Shown in pieces: positions 46,046 through 55,567 of a stretch of DNA of 64,000 nt. The position numbers and the translations under genes were made by a program. Origin of the DNA: Streptomyces tubercidicus (GTDB lineage Bacteria; Actinomycetota; Actinomycetes; Streptomycetales; Streptomycetaceae); assembly GCF_027497495.1 (NCBI RefSeq), contig NZ_CP114205.1:310001-374000 (forward strand), read 5' to 3'. The notes below the pieces were generated by a model. That model was given only the letters and a program-made list of their open reading frames with translations. It was not told the DNA's origin and did no database searches. How positions within the stretch are numbered: position 1 is the first letter of the stretch; each line of letters opens with the position of its first letter.

Positions 46046-48766
46046 TCAAGGATCCTCGCCGTTGGCCTCCACCGCGACCACATCCATGCCGGTGAGGGCC
46101 TGTTCCGTCCAGATCACCTTGCCGCTGGTGGTGTAGCGGGTTCCCCACCGTTCGGCCAGTTGGGCGACCAGGAAGAGCCCGCGGCCGCCCTCGTCCGTGG
46201 TGGCGGCCTGCCGCAGATGCGGTGAGGTACTGCTCTGGTCGGAGACCTCGCAGATCAGGGAGGTGTCCCGGATCAGCCGTACGCGGATGGGACCGGCGGC
46301 GTACCGGATGGAGTTGGTGACCAGCTCGCTGAGGATCAGCTCGGCGGTGAACGCCTCCTCGGCCAGCCCCCACTCGATCAGCTTGTGGACCGCCGCGGCC
46401 CGTATCTGGCCCACCGCCTCCGGGTCGGGCGGCACGTCCCAGTCGGCGACATGCGCACTGTCCAGCACCCGGGTGCGGGCGACGAGCAGCGCGATGTCGT
46501 CGCTGGGCCGGTCCGGGAGCAGCGCGCTGAGTGCGGCCTCGCAGGTCTCCTCCGGGGTACGGCCGGGGTGATCGGCCAGGGTGCGGCTGAGCAGCGCCAT
46601 GCCCTCGTCGAGGTCCCGGTTGCGGTCCTCGACCAGGCCGTCGGTGAAGAGCACCAGACGGCTCTCCTCGGGCAGTTGCCGCTGCCAGGTCTCGAAGGGC
46701 AGACCGCCGAGCCCGAGGGGCGGGCCGCCGGGCACATCGGCGACCTCGGCCGTGCCGTCCGGCCGCAGCAGTACGGGCTGGACGTGTCCGGCGCGCGCCA
46801 TGGTGCAGTGCCCGGACGCCGGGTCGTAGATGGCGTAGAGGCAGGTGGCGCCGGTGACCGAGCCCTCGGCGCCCTCGTCCTGGTCGATACGGGTGACGAG
46901 CTCGTCGAGGTGCCAGAGGATCTCGTCGGGCGGCAGGTCCAGATTGGCGAAGTTGTGGACGGCGGTGCGCAGCCGGCCCATCGTGGCCGCCGCGTGCAGG
47001 CCGTGGCCCACCACGTCGCCGACGACGAGCGCCACCCGGGCGCCGGGCAGCGGGATGATGTCGAACCAGTCACCGCCGACGCCGCCGAGCCCGCCGCGTC
47101 CGGCCTGGGCGGGCAGATAGCGGTAGGCGGCCTCGACGGCGTTCTGCTCCGGCAGGGCGCGCGGCAGCAGGCTGCGCTGGAGGGTGACCGCCATGGTGTG
47201 TTCGCGGGTGTAGCGGCGGGCGTTGTCGATGCTCACCGCGGCGCGGGCGACCAGCTCCTCGGCGACGGAGAGGTCCTCCTCCTCGAAGGGCTCCGGCTCG
47301 TTCGAGCGCCAGAAGATGGCCACGCCCAGGATGACGCCGCGGGCGCGCAGCGGCACCGCGATCCTGGAATGGATACCGTGCTGGACGATCTTCCTGGCCC
47401 GTTCGGGACTCTGCAGATGCCAGCCGGCGAACCGCGACAGATCCGCTTCCAGGGCCGCTTTTCCGCTGGTGAGACCGGCACCGAGGGCGGTGGCCGGTTC
47501 GAAGCGGATCAGCTTGCCCACGGGGTAGAGGCCGCTGTCCGGCGGGGCGCCCCTGGAGGCGATCCGCCGCATCTCCGTGACCGCGCCGCCGGGGGATGTC
47601 GGCTCCTCGCCGATCAGTACGTCCTCGGCCAGATCGACGGTGACGATATCGGCGAAGCGGGTGGCGCCGAACTGCGCCAGCTCCTCACAGGTGTGCACCA
47701 CATCGAGGGTGGTGCCGATCTCGGTACCCGCGTCGTAGAGGAGCTTCAGACGGCCGCGGGCCACATCGGCCCGGCCGGTCAGCGCGCGGAGCTCGGTGCT
47801 GTCCCGCAGCGTCGTGACGCTGCCGGGCGGCCCGCCGGCCTGGTCCGTCGAGCGCTGGTTGACGGCCAGCAGCCGGTCACCGACCGGGTGGACCTCATCG
47901 GTGACGACCCGGCCGGAGGCCAGCAGATGGGCGGTGGCGGGGTCGAGCCCGAGATCGGTGATCTGGCGTCCTTCGACGTCCGGCGGCAGGCCCAGCAGCC
48001 GGCGCGCCTCGTCGTTGGCGAGCAGCAGAGAGCCGTCCCCGGCCACGATGATCACGCCCTCGCGTACGGCGTGCAGAACCGCGTCGTGGTGCTCGTACAT
48101 CCGGGTCATCTCGGCCGGGCCCAGGCCGTGGGTCTGGCGCCGCAGCCGCCTGCTGACCAGTGCGGTGCCGCTGGTGGTCAGCACGAGGACGCCGGCCGCG
48201 GCGCCGAACAGCAGCGGGAACTGGTCGTCGACGACACCGCTCACGCGGTTGACGGTGATCCCGGCCGAGACCAGCCCGATGACCTTTCCCTTGTCCGGGC
48301 CGCTGTGGCTGAAGACCGGGACCACGGCCTGGACCAGCGGACCGATGGTGCCGGTGATCTTCTCGGTGACCACCCCGCCGGCCAGCGCCGGTCCAATCGT
48401 GCCGACGAACTTCTTGCCGATCCGGTTGGGGATGGGGTGGGTGTAGCGGATGCCCTGGGTGTTCATCACGACGATGAAGTCAACCTCGGAGCGCTTACGG
48501 GCGGCCTCCGTCCGTGGCTGGAGCACGGTGGTCGGGTGGGCATTCTTCAGCGCCGCCTCGATGCCCGGCGCGTTCGCGAAGGCCTCAGCGACGGCCACGG
48601 ACCTGTTGCGGGCTTCGCGGTCCGCATCGGACCGGGATTGCAGCACGAGTGCCGCGATGGCGGCGGCGACGAGCAACACCACGATCGCCACCTGCAGGAG
48701 AAAGACCTGACCTGCGACAGTTCGCATCCTGAGAACCGAACGCGGGCGGCCGTAGCGTCCGGCCAT
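46046..48766 (-). CDS. Sensor PP2C phosphatase: TM-sensor-TM-PAS-GAF-PP2C-HATPase
   Basis: A 906-aa membrane regulator. Residues 15-42 and 178-205 are transmembrane helices around an extracytoplasmic PhoQ/DcuS/CitA-like sensor (VMNTQGIRYTHPIPNRIGKKF, GPLVQAVVPVF). A PAS domain (~215-325), GAF domain (~345-500), SpoIIE-type PP2C domain (GGDWFD ~565, VVGDVVGHG, TDGLVEDR, DDIALLVA) and C-terminal GHKL ATPase of the anti-sigma RsbW type (ILSELVTNSIRYA ~815, GRGLFLVAQLAERWG) follow. The molecule therefore combines phosphatase and kinase modules of a partner-switching system. The ATG at 48766 has GAGG close by; longer frames exist upstream but are composition noise. No cognate antagonist gene is adjacent. 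Confidence 0.9.
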   Translation of the reverse strand: MAGRYGRPRSVLRMRTVAGQVFLLQVAIVVLLVAAAIAALVLQSRSDADREARNRSVAVAEAFANAPGIEAALKNAHPTTVLQPRTEAARKRSEVDFIVVMNTQGIRYTHPIPNRIGKKFVGTIGPALAGGVVTEKITGTIGPLVQAVVPVFSHSGPDKGKVIGLVSAGITVNRVSGVVDDQFPLLFGAAAGVLVLTTSGTALVSRRLRRQTHGLGPAEMTRMYEHHDAVLHAVREGVIIVAGDGSLLLANDEARRLLGLPPDVEGRQITDLGLDPATAHLLASGRVVTDEVHPVGDRLLAVNQRSTDQAGGPPGSVTTLRDSTELRALTGRADVARGRLKLLYDAGTEIGTTLDVVHTCEELAQFGATRFADIVTVDLAEDVLIGEEPTSPGGAVTEMRRIASRGAPPDSGLYPVGKLIRFEPATALGAGLTSGKAALEADLSRFAGWHLQSPERARKIVQHGIHSRIAVPLRARGVILGVAIFWRSNEPEPFEEEDLSVAEELVARAAVSIDNARRYTREHTMAVTLQRSLLPRALPEQNAVEAAYRYLPAQAGRGGLGGVGGDWFDIIPLPGARVALVVGDVVGHGLHAAATMGRLRTAVHNFANLDLPPDEILWHLDELVTRIDQDEGAEGSVTGATCLYAIYDPASGHCTMARAGHVQPVLLRPDGTAEVADVPGGPPLGLGGLPFETWQRQLPEESRLVLFTDGLVEDRNRDLDEGMALLSRTLADHPGRTPEETCEAALSALLPDRPSDDIALLVARTRVLDSAHVADWDVPPDPEAVGQIRAAAVHKLIEWGLAEEAFTAELILSELVTNSIRYAAGPIRVRLIRDTSLICEVSDQSSTSPHLRQAATTDEGGRGLFLVAQLAERWGTRYTTSGKVIWTEQALTGMDVVAVEANGEDP

Positions 48767-49225
48767 GTCCTCTTTGTACACCTCCCGCATACGGTGGGCG
48801 AGCCGCGCGATGCGGAGCGCAGCAGCCACCAGGGCATGTCCGCGATGTCCCGCCGGGCCGGGCTGCCGCACGGGCTTCCGAGGATGGTCCCGTGATCTGC
48901 GGCCAGGCGCCAGAGGGCAGGAAGACCCCCGGGTGGGTTCGCCGCCGCGCATATGCGAACCTCTTCGACTAAGGGGACATACCCGGCGACGGCCGGGTGC
49001 CACCCCATCGGGAACAAATCGCCCAGGTTGCCGGGGGTTCATGTAACTCTTCCCACAGGCCGGGCGGCTTGCCTGATCGGGCTCTGCCGGTCGGGTGAGC
49101 CCGGCGCCGGCACAACGTGCCTGGTCAGCCTGGTTCACCGGGACCCCGGAGGCGGCCCGAGGGCGGCCCGGGGGCCGCCCCTGCCGTCACACTCGCGGTC
49201 GGAACGGTATGAGACGTTCGTGGGC
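48767..49225. other. Divergent intergenic region, phosphatase / 112-aa protein
   Basis: About 459 bp without a supported gene. An inverted repeat ACCCGGC-N4-GCCGGGT (48981-48998) and a moderately A/T-rich stretch near 49010-49050 are the only features; promoters for both flanking genes are expected here. Confidence 0.4.
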
Positions 49226-49564
49226 ATGCATGTTCCCGAGGAGATCCGAGCCGAGGCGGCCGCGCTCATCGACCACCACGCGCTCGGACAGTGGAAGCCG
49301 AACGATGCCGACCGGCGGGCCGCCGTGGCGCTGTTCCACTTCCTCGAAACCGGTCTGCCGCTCACGGGCGAGCAGATCCGGTCCGCCCTTGCGCGCACGG
49401 AACCGGCCGCCGGGCTGAGTGAGCGACTGCGGGAGATGCTGCGGGCGACCGCCGAGCTGCTCGACGACGCGGCCGAGGCCGAGGCCCCCGCCGGGCGGGA
49501 CGCCGTCGACCACGTATGCCTCCTCCTGGACGCCCTGGCGCTCTCCCGGCTCGCCGACCGGTGA
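49226..49564 (+). CDS. Small helical protein of unknown function
   Basis: A 112-aa, almost entirely helical protein (EEIRAEAAALIDHHALGQWK, RLREMLRATAELLDDAAEAE, DAVDHVCLLLDALALSRLA). The ATG at 49226 or the GTG at 49220 could be the start; neither has a strong ribosome-binding site. No signal peptide, membrane segment or recognised family. Codon use is normal. The gene is followed at once by the strongest terminator in the window, supporting that it is transcribed. Confidence 0.6.
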   Translation: MHVPEEIRAEAAALIDHHALGQWKPNDADRRAAVALFHFLETGLPLTGEQIRSALARTEPAAGLSERLREMLRATAELLDDAAEAEAPAGRDAVDHVCLLLDALALSRLADR

Positions 49565-49570
49565 ACGAGA

Positions 49571-49608
49571 ACGCCCGTCCGGAGGAAAAGCTCCGGACGG
49601 GCGTTTCT
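49571..49608. terminator. Strong terminator between convergent genes
   Basis: A perfect 14-bp stem (49571-49584 with 49591-49604), loop GAAAAG, followed by TTCT on the + strand. It lies between the convergent small helical protein and APC permease genes and can serve both. Confidence 0.85.
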
Positions 49609-49624
49609 GCGGCTGCTACGGCCC

Positions 49625-51076
49625 CTATAGGGGCAGCGAGGCGGGCTTCTCGGCCGGGGCCTGCTCATCCTCGGGCACCGAGATCACCCAGTGCGTCTCC
49701 TGGCGCGGGCGGAGATAGCACACCCAGTACAGCGCGGCGGCGGCCACGATGGCGCCAGTGATGACCAGGCTCACCGTGCTCTGCTGGCAGAGCACCCATG
49801 CCAGCACCACGACCAGCAGCGCCGGAACCGCCGGCCACAGCGGCATCCGCCAGGCCGCCCGGTGCTTGTGCTCACCGCGGCGTGCGACCAGGGCCCCCAG
49901 GGCGACGAAGACATACATCGCGGCGACGGCCACACCGGTGACCTCGCTCAGGGTGTCGAGGTTGACGAAACACAGCGCCGCGCCGGGGACGCCCACCGCC
50001 AGGGTGGCCGCCCAGGGGGAGCCGAAACGCCGCCCGACGTGCGAGAAGACGCGGTTGACGGCGACCGGCCAGGCCGCGTCGCGGGCCGAGGAGAAGACCA
50101 CCCGGGAGTTCTGGATCACCATCACGATCGCCGCGTTGATGATCGCCAGGGCGATACAGAGGCTGACGAAGGTACCGACGCCCGAGTTGCTCCAGTCCTG
50201 CACCATGCCGGCGACGTCACCGGCGCCGAGGGTCTTCAGATCGGGTGCGCCCAGGGTGATCGCGACCACCGGGATCAGGACGACGGCCGCACCGATGGCG
50301 AGGGTCCACAGCACCGTGCGGGAGACATTGCGGCGCGGGTTGTCCATCTCCTCGGCGAGGTACACGGCGGTGGAGAAGCCCTGCAGGATGAAGAGCGCGG
50401 TGGCCAGCCCGGCCACGATGAGACCGGCGGTTACGGCCGTGCTCTGGCCGTGACCGGCGTCGATCACGGGGTGCACGAGTACGGACGCGGAGCGCTGGGT
50501 GTGGGTGAAGCCCAGGAAGGCGACGACCGCGCAGGCCACGACCTCCAGCACCAGGAAGATCCCGGTGATCCAGGCGTTGGCGCGCAGATCGAGCAGGCCC
50601 ATCGCGGTGGCCAGCAGCATCACGGCGGCGGCGGTGTACTGCGGATCCAGTTGCACGATCGGCGCCAGATAGTCGGCGGTGCCCAGGGCGATGATGGGCG
50701 GCACGATCATCACGACGATCAGTGAGAGCACGAAAACCAGCCACCCGGCGAGGCGGCCCATGAGCGTGCCGACCATGGCGTACTCGCCGCCGGAGCTCGG
50801 GATCAGCGTGCCGAGCTCGGAGTAGGTGAAGGCCACCCCGATACACAGCAGGGCCGCGACGGCGATGGTCAGTGCGGTGCCCGTGCCCAGGCCGGCGAAG
50901 GAGTCCGGCACGATCACGAAGAGCGAGGACGCCGGGGTCAGACAGGACAGCGTGAGCAGGGTGCCGCCGACGACACCGATCGACCGGGTGAGTTTGGGGC
51001 CGGTGGTGGCGTCCCCCTCCGTGGCGCTACGGGTGTCCCGCTCAGGTACTGCGGTGGCAACAGGCGTCTGGGGCAT
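49625..51076 (-). CDS. APC-superfamily amino acid permease
   Basis: A 483-aa transporter with about twelve helices. The APC signature near the start is LTRSIGVVGGTLLTLSCLTPASS, followed by the conserved SELGTLIPSSGGEYAMVG (helix 2-3, about 98-115) and FSTAVYLAEEMDNPRRNVSRTV (helix 6 and loop). Termini are cytoplasmic, the C-terminal one rich in Pro/Glu. It probably imports amino acids or amines by proton symport; specificity is unknown. A candidate promoter lies about 110-140 bp upstream. Confidence 0.9.
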   Translation of the reverse strand: MPQTPVATAVPERDTRSATEGDATTGPKLTRSIGVVGGTLLTLSCLTPASSLFVIVPDSFAGLGTGTALTIAVAALLCIGVAFTYSELGTLIPSSGGEYAMVGTLMGRLAGWLVFVLSLIVVMIVPPIIALGTADYLAPIVQLDPQYTAAAVMLLATAMGLLDLRANAWITGIFLVLEVVACAVVAFLGFTHTQRSASVLVHPVIDAGHGQSTAVTAGLIVAGLATALFILQGFSTAVYLAEEMDNPRRNVSRTVLWTLAIGAAVVLIPVVAITLGAPDLKTLGAGDVAGMVQDWSNSGVGTFVSLCIALAIINAAIVMVIQNSRVVFSSARDAAWPVAVNRVFSHVGRRFGSPWAATLAVGVPGAALCFVNLDTLSEVTGVAVAAMYVFVALGALVARRGEHKHRAAWRMPLWPAVPALLVVVLAWVLCQQSTVSLVITGAIVAAAALYWVCYLRPRQETHWVISVPEDEQAPAEKPASLPL

Positions 51077-51186
51077 ATCGGTATCCGTATCCCATCGGTG
51101 CTGGCGGCAGGAGGGGTGGCACTACGGGGGAAGAGCGCCGCAAAGCGGTGCGGACCCGGACATCCACCGGCCCGCTTTGGTGACCG

Positions 51187-51216
51187 AATACAACCCCTGC
51201 CGACGACTCACGTCAA
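51187..51216 (-). promoter_or_regulatory. Candidate promoter of the APC permease gene
   Basis: On the minus strand TTGACG (51216-51211), an 18-bp spacer and TGTATT (51192-51187) resemble a housekeeping promoter. An inverted repeat GTCTC-N11-GAGAC (51218-51238) abuts its -35. Confidence 0.35.
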
Positions 51217-51289
51217 GGTCTCGTTAACGTAGTGAGACAACGAAATCCGTAGCCTTTTCGGGCTCACAGAACGCTTATCCGTGATCCAT

Positions 51290-51313
51290 CGCGGAATTCA
51301 AGCGAATTCCGCG
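51290..51313. repeat. Perfect inverted repeat CGCGGAATTC-AAGC-GAATTCCGCG
   Basis: Ten-base arms and a four-base loop between the PAS-phosphatase gene and the APC permease gene. It could be a transcript-end hairpin for the phosphatase gene or a protein site for the permease promoter. The rest of the 51077-51444 gap contains only the candidate promoter noted separately. Confidence 0.55.
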
Positions 51314-51444
51314 GCCGGAGGGAGGCTGCGGATTCCCGCGGCGGACCCCCGCGGTGGATTCCCGCGGTGCGCCATCGGATGCCTCGCCGGTCCGCCCGTC
51401 CCCCACCGGCCCGCCGGCACCGCCGTTCGCCCCGCCCCGCCCCG

Positions 51445-53529
51445 TCAGTCCTGAAACGTATGCGGACGGGCGATCAGCAGCGCGACATCGTCATGGTCGT
51501 GCTCATCGCGCAGAGAGCGCAGGAGGCGGTCGCACAGGCCCTCCAGATCCTCCTGGGGCTCGGCCAGCAGTTCCAGCAGGGTGTCCAGGCGGGCGTCGAT
51601 GGGCTGCTCCCGGGTTTCGATCAACCCATCGGTGTAGAGCACCAGTTGGTCGCCCTCGCGGAGCGGCACCGTGGTCTGCTCGAAGGGCACCCCACCGACC
51701 CCGAGCGGCGCCCCGGTGGGCAGATCGAGCAGCTCGGGCGCCCGGTCCGGCCGTACGACGATGGGCGGCAGATGCCCGGCGACGGCGATCCGGCACTCCA
51801 TGCGGTGCGGGTCGTACACCGCGTACAGGCAGGTGGCGAAGGCCGGGTCGAGTCCGACGGCGATGTGGTCGAGGTGGCGGAGCACTTCGTCGGGGTCGAG
51901 ATCGAGATCGGCCAGGGCACGGGCGGTGGTGCGCAGCTGGCCCATGGTGGCGGCGGCGTTGATGCCGCTGCCCATCACATCGCCGACGACCAGCGCGGTC
52001 TTGTCGCCGGCCACCGGAATGGCGTCGAACCAGTCGCCGCCGACCTCGCTGGCCGCCTGGGCGGGCTGGTAGCGGTAGGCGATCTCCATGGCCGTGGGCT
52101 GCGGCGGCCGGTGGTTCATCAGATGGCGCTGGAGGGTGAGCGCGGTGCGGCGTTCGCTCTGGTACGAACGGGCGTTGTCGATGCAGACTGCGGCGCGGGC
52201 GGCCAGTTCGACGGCGAGCACCGCATCGTCCTCGTCGAACGGCAGCGGATTGCGGACGCGGTAGAGCGACAGCGCGCCGAGAACCTCACCGCGGGCGATC
52301 AGCGGCACGGCGAGATAGGAGTGCAGTCCGGCCTTGCCGAGCAGCGCGGCGCCCTGCGGGTCGGCGGCGATATGCGGCAGATCGCCCTCGGTCACCTGGG
52401 GCACGAGCACCGGGCGGGCCTCGGTCACACAGCGGGTGATCAGCCGGTCGGCCTCGTAGGAGGCGATCTGGCCGGTGGGGTCGGCGGCCCGGACGGCTTC
52501 GGTGGAGTAGGCGGCGGATACGGCGAGCGCACGGAAGCGGGCCGGGCCGCCACGGGACAGCGAGGTCGGGCGCCGGCCGTCGAGTATGGCGTCAAGGACA
52601 TCGACCGCGGCCAGGTCCGCCAGCTCGGGCACGATGACATCGGCCAGTTCGTGGGCGGTCTGGTCGACGTCGAGGGTGGTACCGACGGTGGCGGAGGCGT
52701 CGGCGATGACCGCCAGCCGCCGGCGGGCGCGGGCGGCCTCGGTGGCGGACCGGTGCTGCTCGGTGACGTCCACGACGGAGGTGGCCAGTCCCAGCACCCG
52801 GCCGTGGGCGTCCTCCAGCCGGTAGTACGACACCGACCAGGCCCGGTCGGCGTGCGGGTCGGCGGCGGTGCGGCCGACGGTGAACTGGTCGAGCAGTGGC
52901 GTACCGGTGTCGAGGACCTCGCGCATACGGGACGCGACGGTGCCGGCGTCCAGGAAGGACAGCGCCTCCCGGACATCGCGGCCGATGTGCTGGTCGGCGG
53001 GCAGATCGTTGATGCGCTCCAGCGCGGGGTTGACCATCACGAAGCGCAGTGACGTGTCCAGGACCGCCAGGCCGATCGGTGACTGGGCCACCAGGCGGAC
53101 GGACAGCGCCAGATCCCGCTCGACCCGGCGCAGCACGGTCTGGTCGGTGGCGATGCCCAGGGCGTAGGACTCACCGCGCTCGTCCAGCAGCCGCATATTG
53201 CGGAATTCGACGAGCCGGGTGCTGCCGTCCTTGTGCTGGACGGGGAAGACCCCGGCCCAGCTCTCCCCACCCGCCATGACCTGGGAGAACAGACCCATCA
53301 CCAGATCGAAGTGCTCCGGTCCGACCAGCAGCTGCGCGGCGGGCCGGCCGAGCGCTTCCTCCGCGCTCCAGCCGAACAGCGCCTCGGCCTGCGGGCTCCA
53401 CAGGGTGATCCGTCCGTCCGCGTCCAGCATCACCGCGGCGACGCCCAGCACGTCCAGCAGGCCGCCGGGCTGCCCCGGTGCGGCCCCCGCCGGGGCAGCA
53501 CCTTCGGGGAACGCGTCGGTCGCACCCAT
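51445..53529 (-). CDS. PAS-PAS-GAF-PP2C (SpoIIE/RsbU-type) phosphatase
   Basis: A 694-aa soluble regulator. Two PAS domains (~20-145, with ITLWSPQAEALFGWSAEEALGR; ~150-265, with SPIGLAVLDTSLRFVMVNPA) are followed by a GAF domain (~280-440; YLAVPLIARGEVLGALSLYR) and a PP2C domain (~465-690). The latter has GGDWFD (~495), VVGDVMGSG, AGHLPPIV, YTDGLIETR and DDVALLIA. No kinase domain or membrane segment is present. AAGGAG lies seven bases before the ATG. It would dephosphorylate an anti-sigma antagonist in response to light, redox or a small ligand, none of which can be named from sequence. Confidence 0.92.
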   Translation of the reverse strand: MGATDAFPEGAAPAGAAPGQPGGLLDVLGVAAVMLDADGRITLWSPQAEALFGWSAEEALGRPAAQLLVGPEHFDLVMGLFSQVMAGGESWAGVFPVQHKDGSTRLVEFRNMRLLDERGESYALGIATDQTVLRRVERDLALSVRLVAQSPIGLAVLDTSLRFVMVNPALERINDLPADQHIGRDVREALSFLDAGTVASRMREVLDTGTPLLDQFTVGRTAADPHADRAWSVSYYRLEDAHGRVLGLATSVVDVTEQHRSATEAARARRRLAVIADASATVGTTLDVDQTAHELADVIVPELADLAAVDVLDAILDGRRPTSLSRGGPARFRALAVSAAYSTEAVRAADPTGQIASYEADRLITRCVTEARPVLVPQVTEGDLPHIAADPQGAALLGKAGLHSYLAVPLIARGEVLGALSLYRVRNPLPFDEDDAVLAVELAARAAVCIDNARSYQSERRTALTLQRHLMNHRPPQPTAMEIAYRYQPAQAASEVGGDWFDAIPVAGDKTALVVGDVMGSGINAAATMGQLRTTARALADLDLDPDEVLRHLDHIAVGLDPAFATCLYAVYDPHRMECRIAVAGHLPPIVVRPDRAPELLDLPTGAPLGVGGVPFEQTTVPLREGDQLVLYTDGLIETREQPIDARLDTLLELLAEPQEDLEGLCDRLLRSLRDEHDHDDVALLIARPHTFQD

Positions 53530-53712
53530 CCAGGCACTCCTTCCGCCGGTCATCACAGACCGACAGCCGTGGCGCTCTCCGTACATCGGCCGGTTCTCGC
53601 TGCGCTTCCGTTGCTCCCCATCATCTCTCCACACGGGACGGACCCGCAGGGAGAGCGCGATCCGCAGGGCATCTGCGCCCCGTGCGCGAGCGAGCATTAT
53701 CTGACGCGATTC

Positions 53713-53729
53713 CCAGGTCGGCGACCTGG
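53713..53729. promoter_or_regulatory. 17-bp perfect palindrome CCAGGTCG-G-CGACCTGG
   Basis: Eight-base arms around one central base, directly followed by TTGACG (53730-53735), in the region between the divergent phosphatase and ligase genes. Candidate regulator site. Confidence 0.4.
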
Positions 53730-53889
53730 TTGACGATATTGGTGGCGATGATTCCGGCCGGGCTTCCGGCGCGGGCGGACCGAGCAACGGCCGTACGCCG
53801 CGCGGCCGACGGGCATCGCTGGCCGCCACGCATCCCCGGGCCCACAGCCCGACTTGGAGATGTCGATCTTCAGCGTTACCCTGACTTTA

Positions 53890-53904
53890 GTTGCCTGTGG
53901 CAAC
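53890..53904. promoter_or_regulatory. Inverted repeat GTTGCC-TGT-GGCAAC before the acyl-CoA ligase
   Basis: A perfect 6-bp inverted repeat in an A/T-rich stretch 60 bp before the ligase start. It could be an operator for a dimeric repressor of the ligase gene. Confidence 0.4.
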
Positions 53905-53964
53905 CAAACGTCCACCCCGGCGTACGTGCCCGCACCCGCCGGCGTCAGGAGGAAGCCCGACATC

Positions 53965-55512
53965 ATGCCCACCGCCGCCCGGACATTCCGCACCTACGTG
54001 GAGAAGAACCTCGACGCGCTGAGCGCCGACCCGGCGCGCGAAGCCCTGGTGCACCAGGGCCGCCGCATCAGCGCGGGCGACTTCCGCGCACTGGTCCACC
54101 GCTTCGCCCGCGCCCTGCACTCCCGGGGCGTCGACCGCGGAGCGACCGTCACCCTGCTCAGCGGAAACCTCCCGGAGACCCTCGCCGCCCGCTACGCCGC
54201 CAATCTGCTCGGCGCCCGGGTCAACCACCTCTACAACAAGCTGTCCGCCGAGTCCCAGGCCGATATCGTCCGCGATGTCGAGACCCGGACGCTGATCGTC
54301 GACCCGCGGTACGCCGAACGGGCCGCCGAGGTCGCCGAGTTGGCGCCGGTGCCGGACATTCTCGTCCTGGGCCCCGCGAAGCTGGGCGCGGATCTGCTGG
54401 AGCTGGCCGCCGGGCAATCGGACGAGCCGTTCGCGAGCCGGGCCCGGCCCGACGATGTGTGCACCATCCGCCACACCGGCGGCACCACCGGCCACCCGAA
54501 GGGCATCTGCACCACCTTCGAGCAGGCGCGCCGGTTCCTCGGAGGGCCGCCGCAGCAGCCGGAGTACGAGCCGCGGCTGCTGGCCTGTACGACTCTCGCG
54601 CACGCCGCGGGCAACATGGCCGACGGCACCCTGCACGCGGGCGGCACGGTCGTTCTGCTCGACGACTTCGACCCCGGCACCGTGCTCGCCACCCTGGCGC
54701 GGGAGCGGATCACGGAGATGTTCCTGCTGCCGCCGCTGCTCTACCAGCTGATGGACCACCCCGACGCACCGCACACCGACACCTCCAGCCTGCGGATGCT
54801 GACGTACGGCGGCTGCCAGGCGTCCCCGGCCCGGATAGCCGACGCGGTACGGATGTTCGGCCCGGTGCTGAGGCAGGGCTATGGGCAGAACGAGGCCGGC
54901 GGCATCAGCGTGCTCACCCCGGAGGACCACGATCCGGCGCGCCCCGACCGGCTGCGGTCGGCGGGAAAGGTGCTGCCCGAGGTCGAGGTGGCGATCCGCG
55001 ACGAGTCGGGCCGCGATCTGCCGCCCGGCGAGCACGGCGAGGTCTGTGTCCGCTCCGCCATGATCATGAAGGGCTACTGGAAGCAGCCCGAGCTGACCGC
55101 CGACGTACTGCGGGACGGCTGGCTGCACACGGGGGACGTCGGATTCCTCGACGACGAGGGGTACTTGACCATCGTCGACCGGCTCAAGGACATGATCGTC
55201 GTGGTCGGCGGCCATGTGTACACCACCGAACTGGAGGACCTGCTGAACTCGCACCCGCAGGTACTGCAGAGCGCGGTGTTCGGCGTCCGGGACGCCGACC
55301 GCATGGAGCAGGTGCACGCCGCGGTGGTCCGGGCACCTGGAAGCGATGTCGACGAGCACCAACTGCGCGCGATGGTGTGCGCGGAGCGCGGTGCGATGTA
55401 CGAGCCGCACCGGATCACCTTCGTCGAGGCGCTGCCGCTGACGGATGTGGGCAAGCCGGACAAGAAGGAGCTGCGCCGGCGGGCCGGGCAGGAGGCCGGC
55501 ACCCTGGCATGA
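53965..55512 (+). CDS. AMP-dependent acyl-CoA synthetase/ligase
   Basis: A 515-aa member of the ANL superfamily acting on a carboxylic acid, ATP and probably CoA. Motifs are the P-loop TIRHTGGTTGHPKG (~168-181), YGQNEAGG (A5 equivalent), LHTGDVGFLDDEGYLTIVDR (~385-405), KDMIVVVGGHVYTTELED and a C-terminal PLTDVGKPDKKEL with the catalytic Lys. No carrier domain is attached, unlike the NRPS A domains of this window. AGGAGGAA lies nine bases before the ATG. It resembles FadD-like medium or long chain acyl-CoA ligases, but the substrate is not predictable. The transcript ends in a hairpin at 55522. Confidence 0.92.
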   Translation: MPTAARTFRTYVEKNLDALSADPAREALVHQGRRISAGDFRALVHRFARALHSRGVDRGATVTLLSGNLPETLAARYAANLLGARVNHLYNKLSAESQADIVRDVETRTLIVDPRYAERAAEVAELAPVPDILVLGPAKLGADLLELAAGQSDEPFASRARPDDVCTIRHTGGTTGHPKGICTTFEQARRFLGGPPQQPEYEPRLLACTTLAHAAGNMADGTLHAGGTVVLLDDFDPGTVLATLARERITEMFLLPPLLYQLMDHPDAPHTDTSSLRMLTYGGCQASPARIADAVRMFGPVLRQGYGQNEAGGISVLTPEDHDPARPDRLRSAGKVLPEVEVAIRDESGRDLPPGEHGEVCVRSAMIMKGYWKQPELTADVLRDGWLHTGDVGFLDDEGYLTIVDRLKDMIVVVGGHVYTTELEDLLNSHPQVLQSAVFGVRDADRMEQVHAAVVRAPGSDVDEHQLRAMVCAERGAMYEPHRITFVEALPLTDVGKPDKKELRRRAGQEAGTLA

Positions 55513-55521
55513 CAGCGACGA

Positions 55522-55548
55522 GCCGCCGCAGCCAAGGGCTGCGGCGGC
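55522..55548. terminator. Bidirectional terminator, ligase / Gly-His-rich gene
   Basis: A perfect 12-bp stem (GCCGCCGCAGCC / GGCTGCGGCGGC) with the three-base loop AAG, between convergent stops. Confidence 0.75.
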
Positions 55549-55567
55549 CTGTCAGTGCTACTGCCGG

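Larger units (their letters stand above)
53530..53964. other. Divergent intergenic region, phosphatase / acyl-CoA ligase
   Basis: About 435 bp without a supported gene. It contains two perfect inverted repeats, listed separately, and locally A/T-rich sequence around 53730-53750 and 53870-53905. Both flanking promoters must lie here. Confidence 0.5.

Noticed and set aside
46385..48895. 836-residue antisense frame opposite the large phosphatase
   Set aside because: Composition typical of shadow frames; the minus-strand protein has complete PP2C and ATPase motifs.
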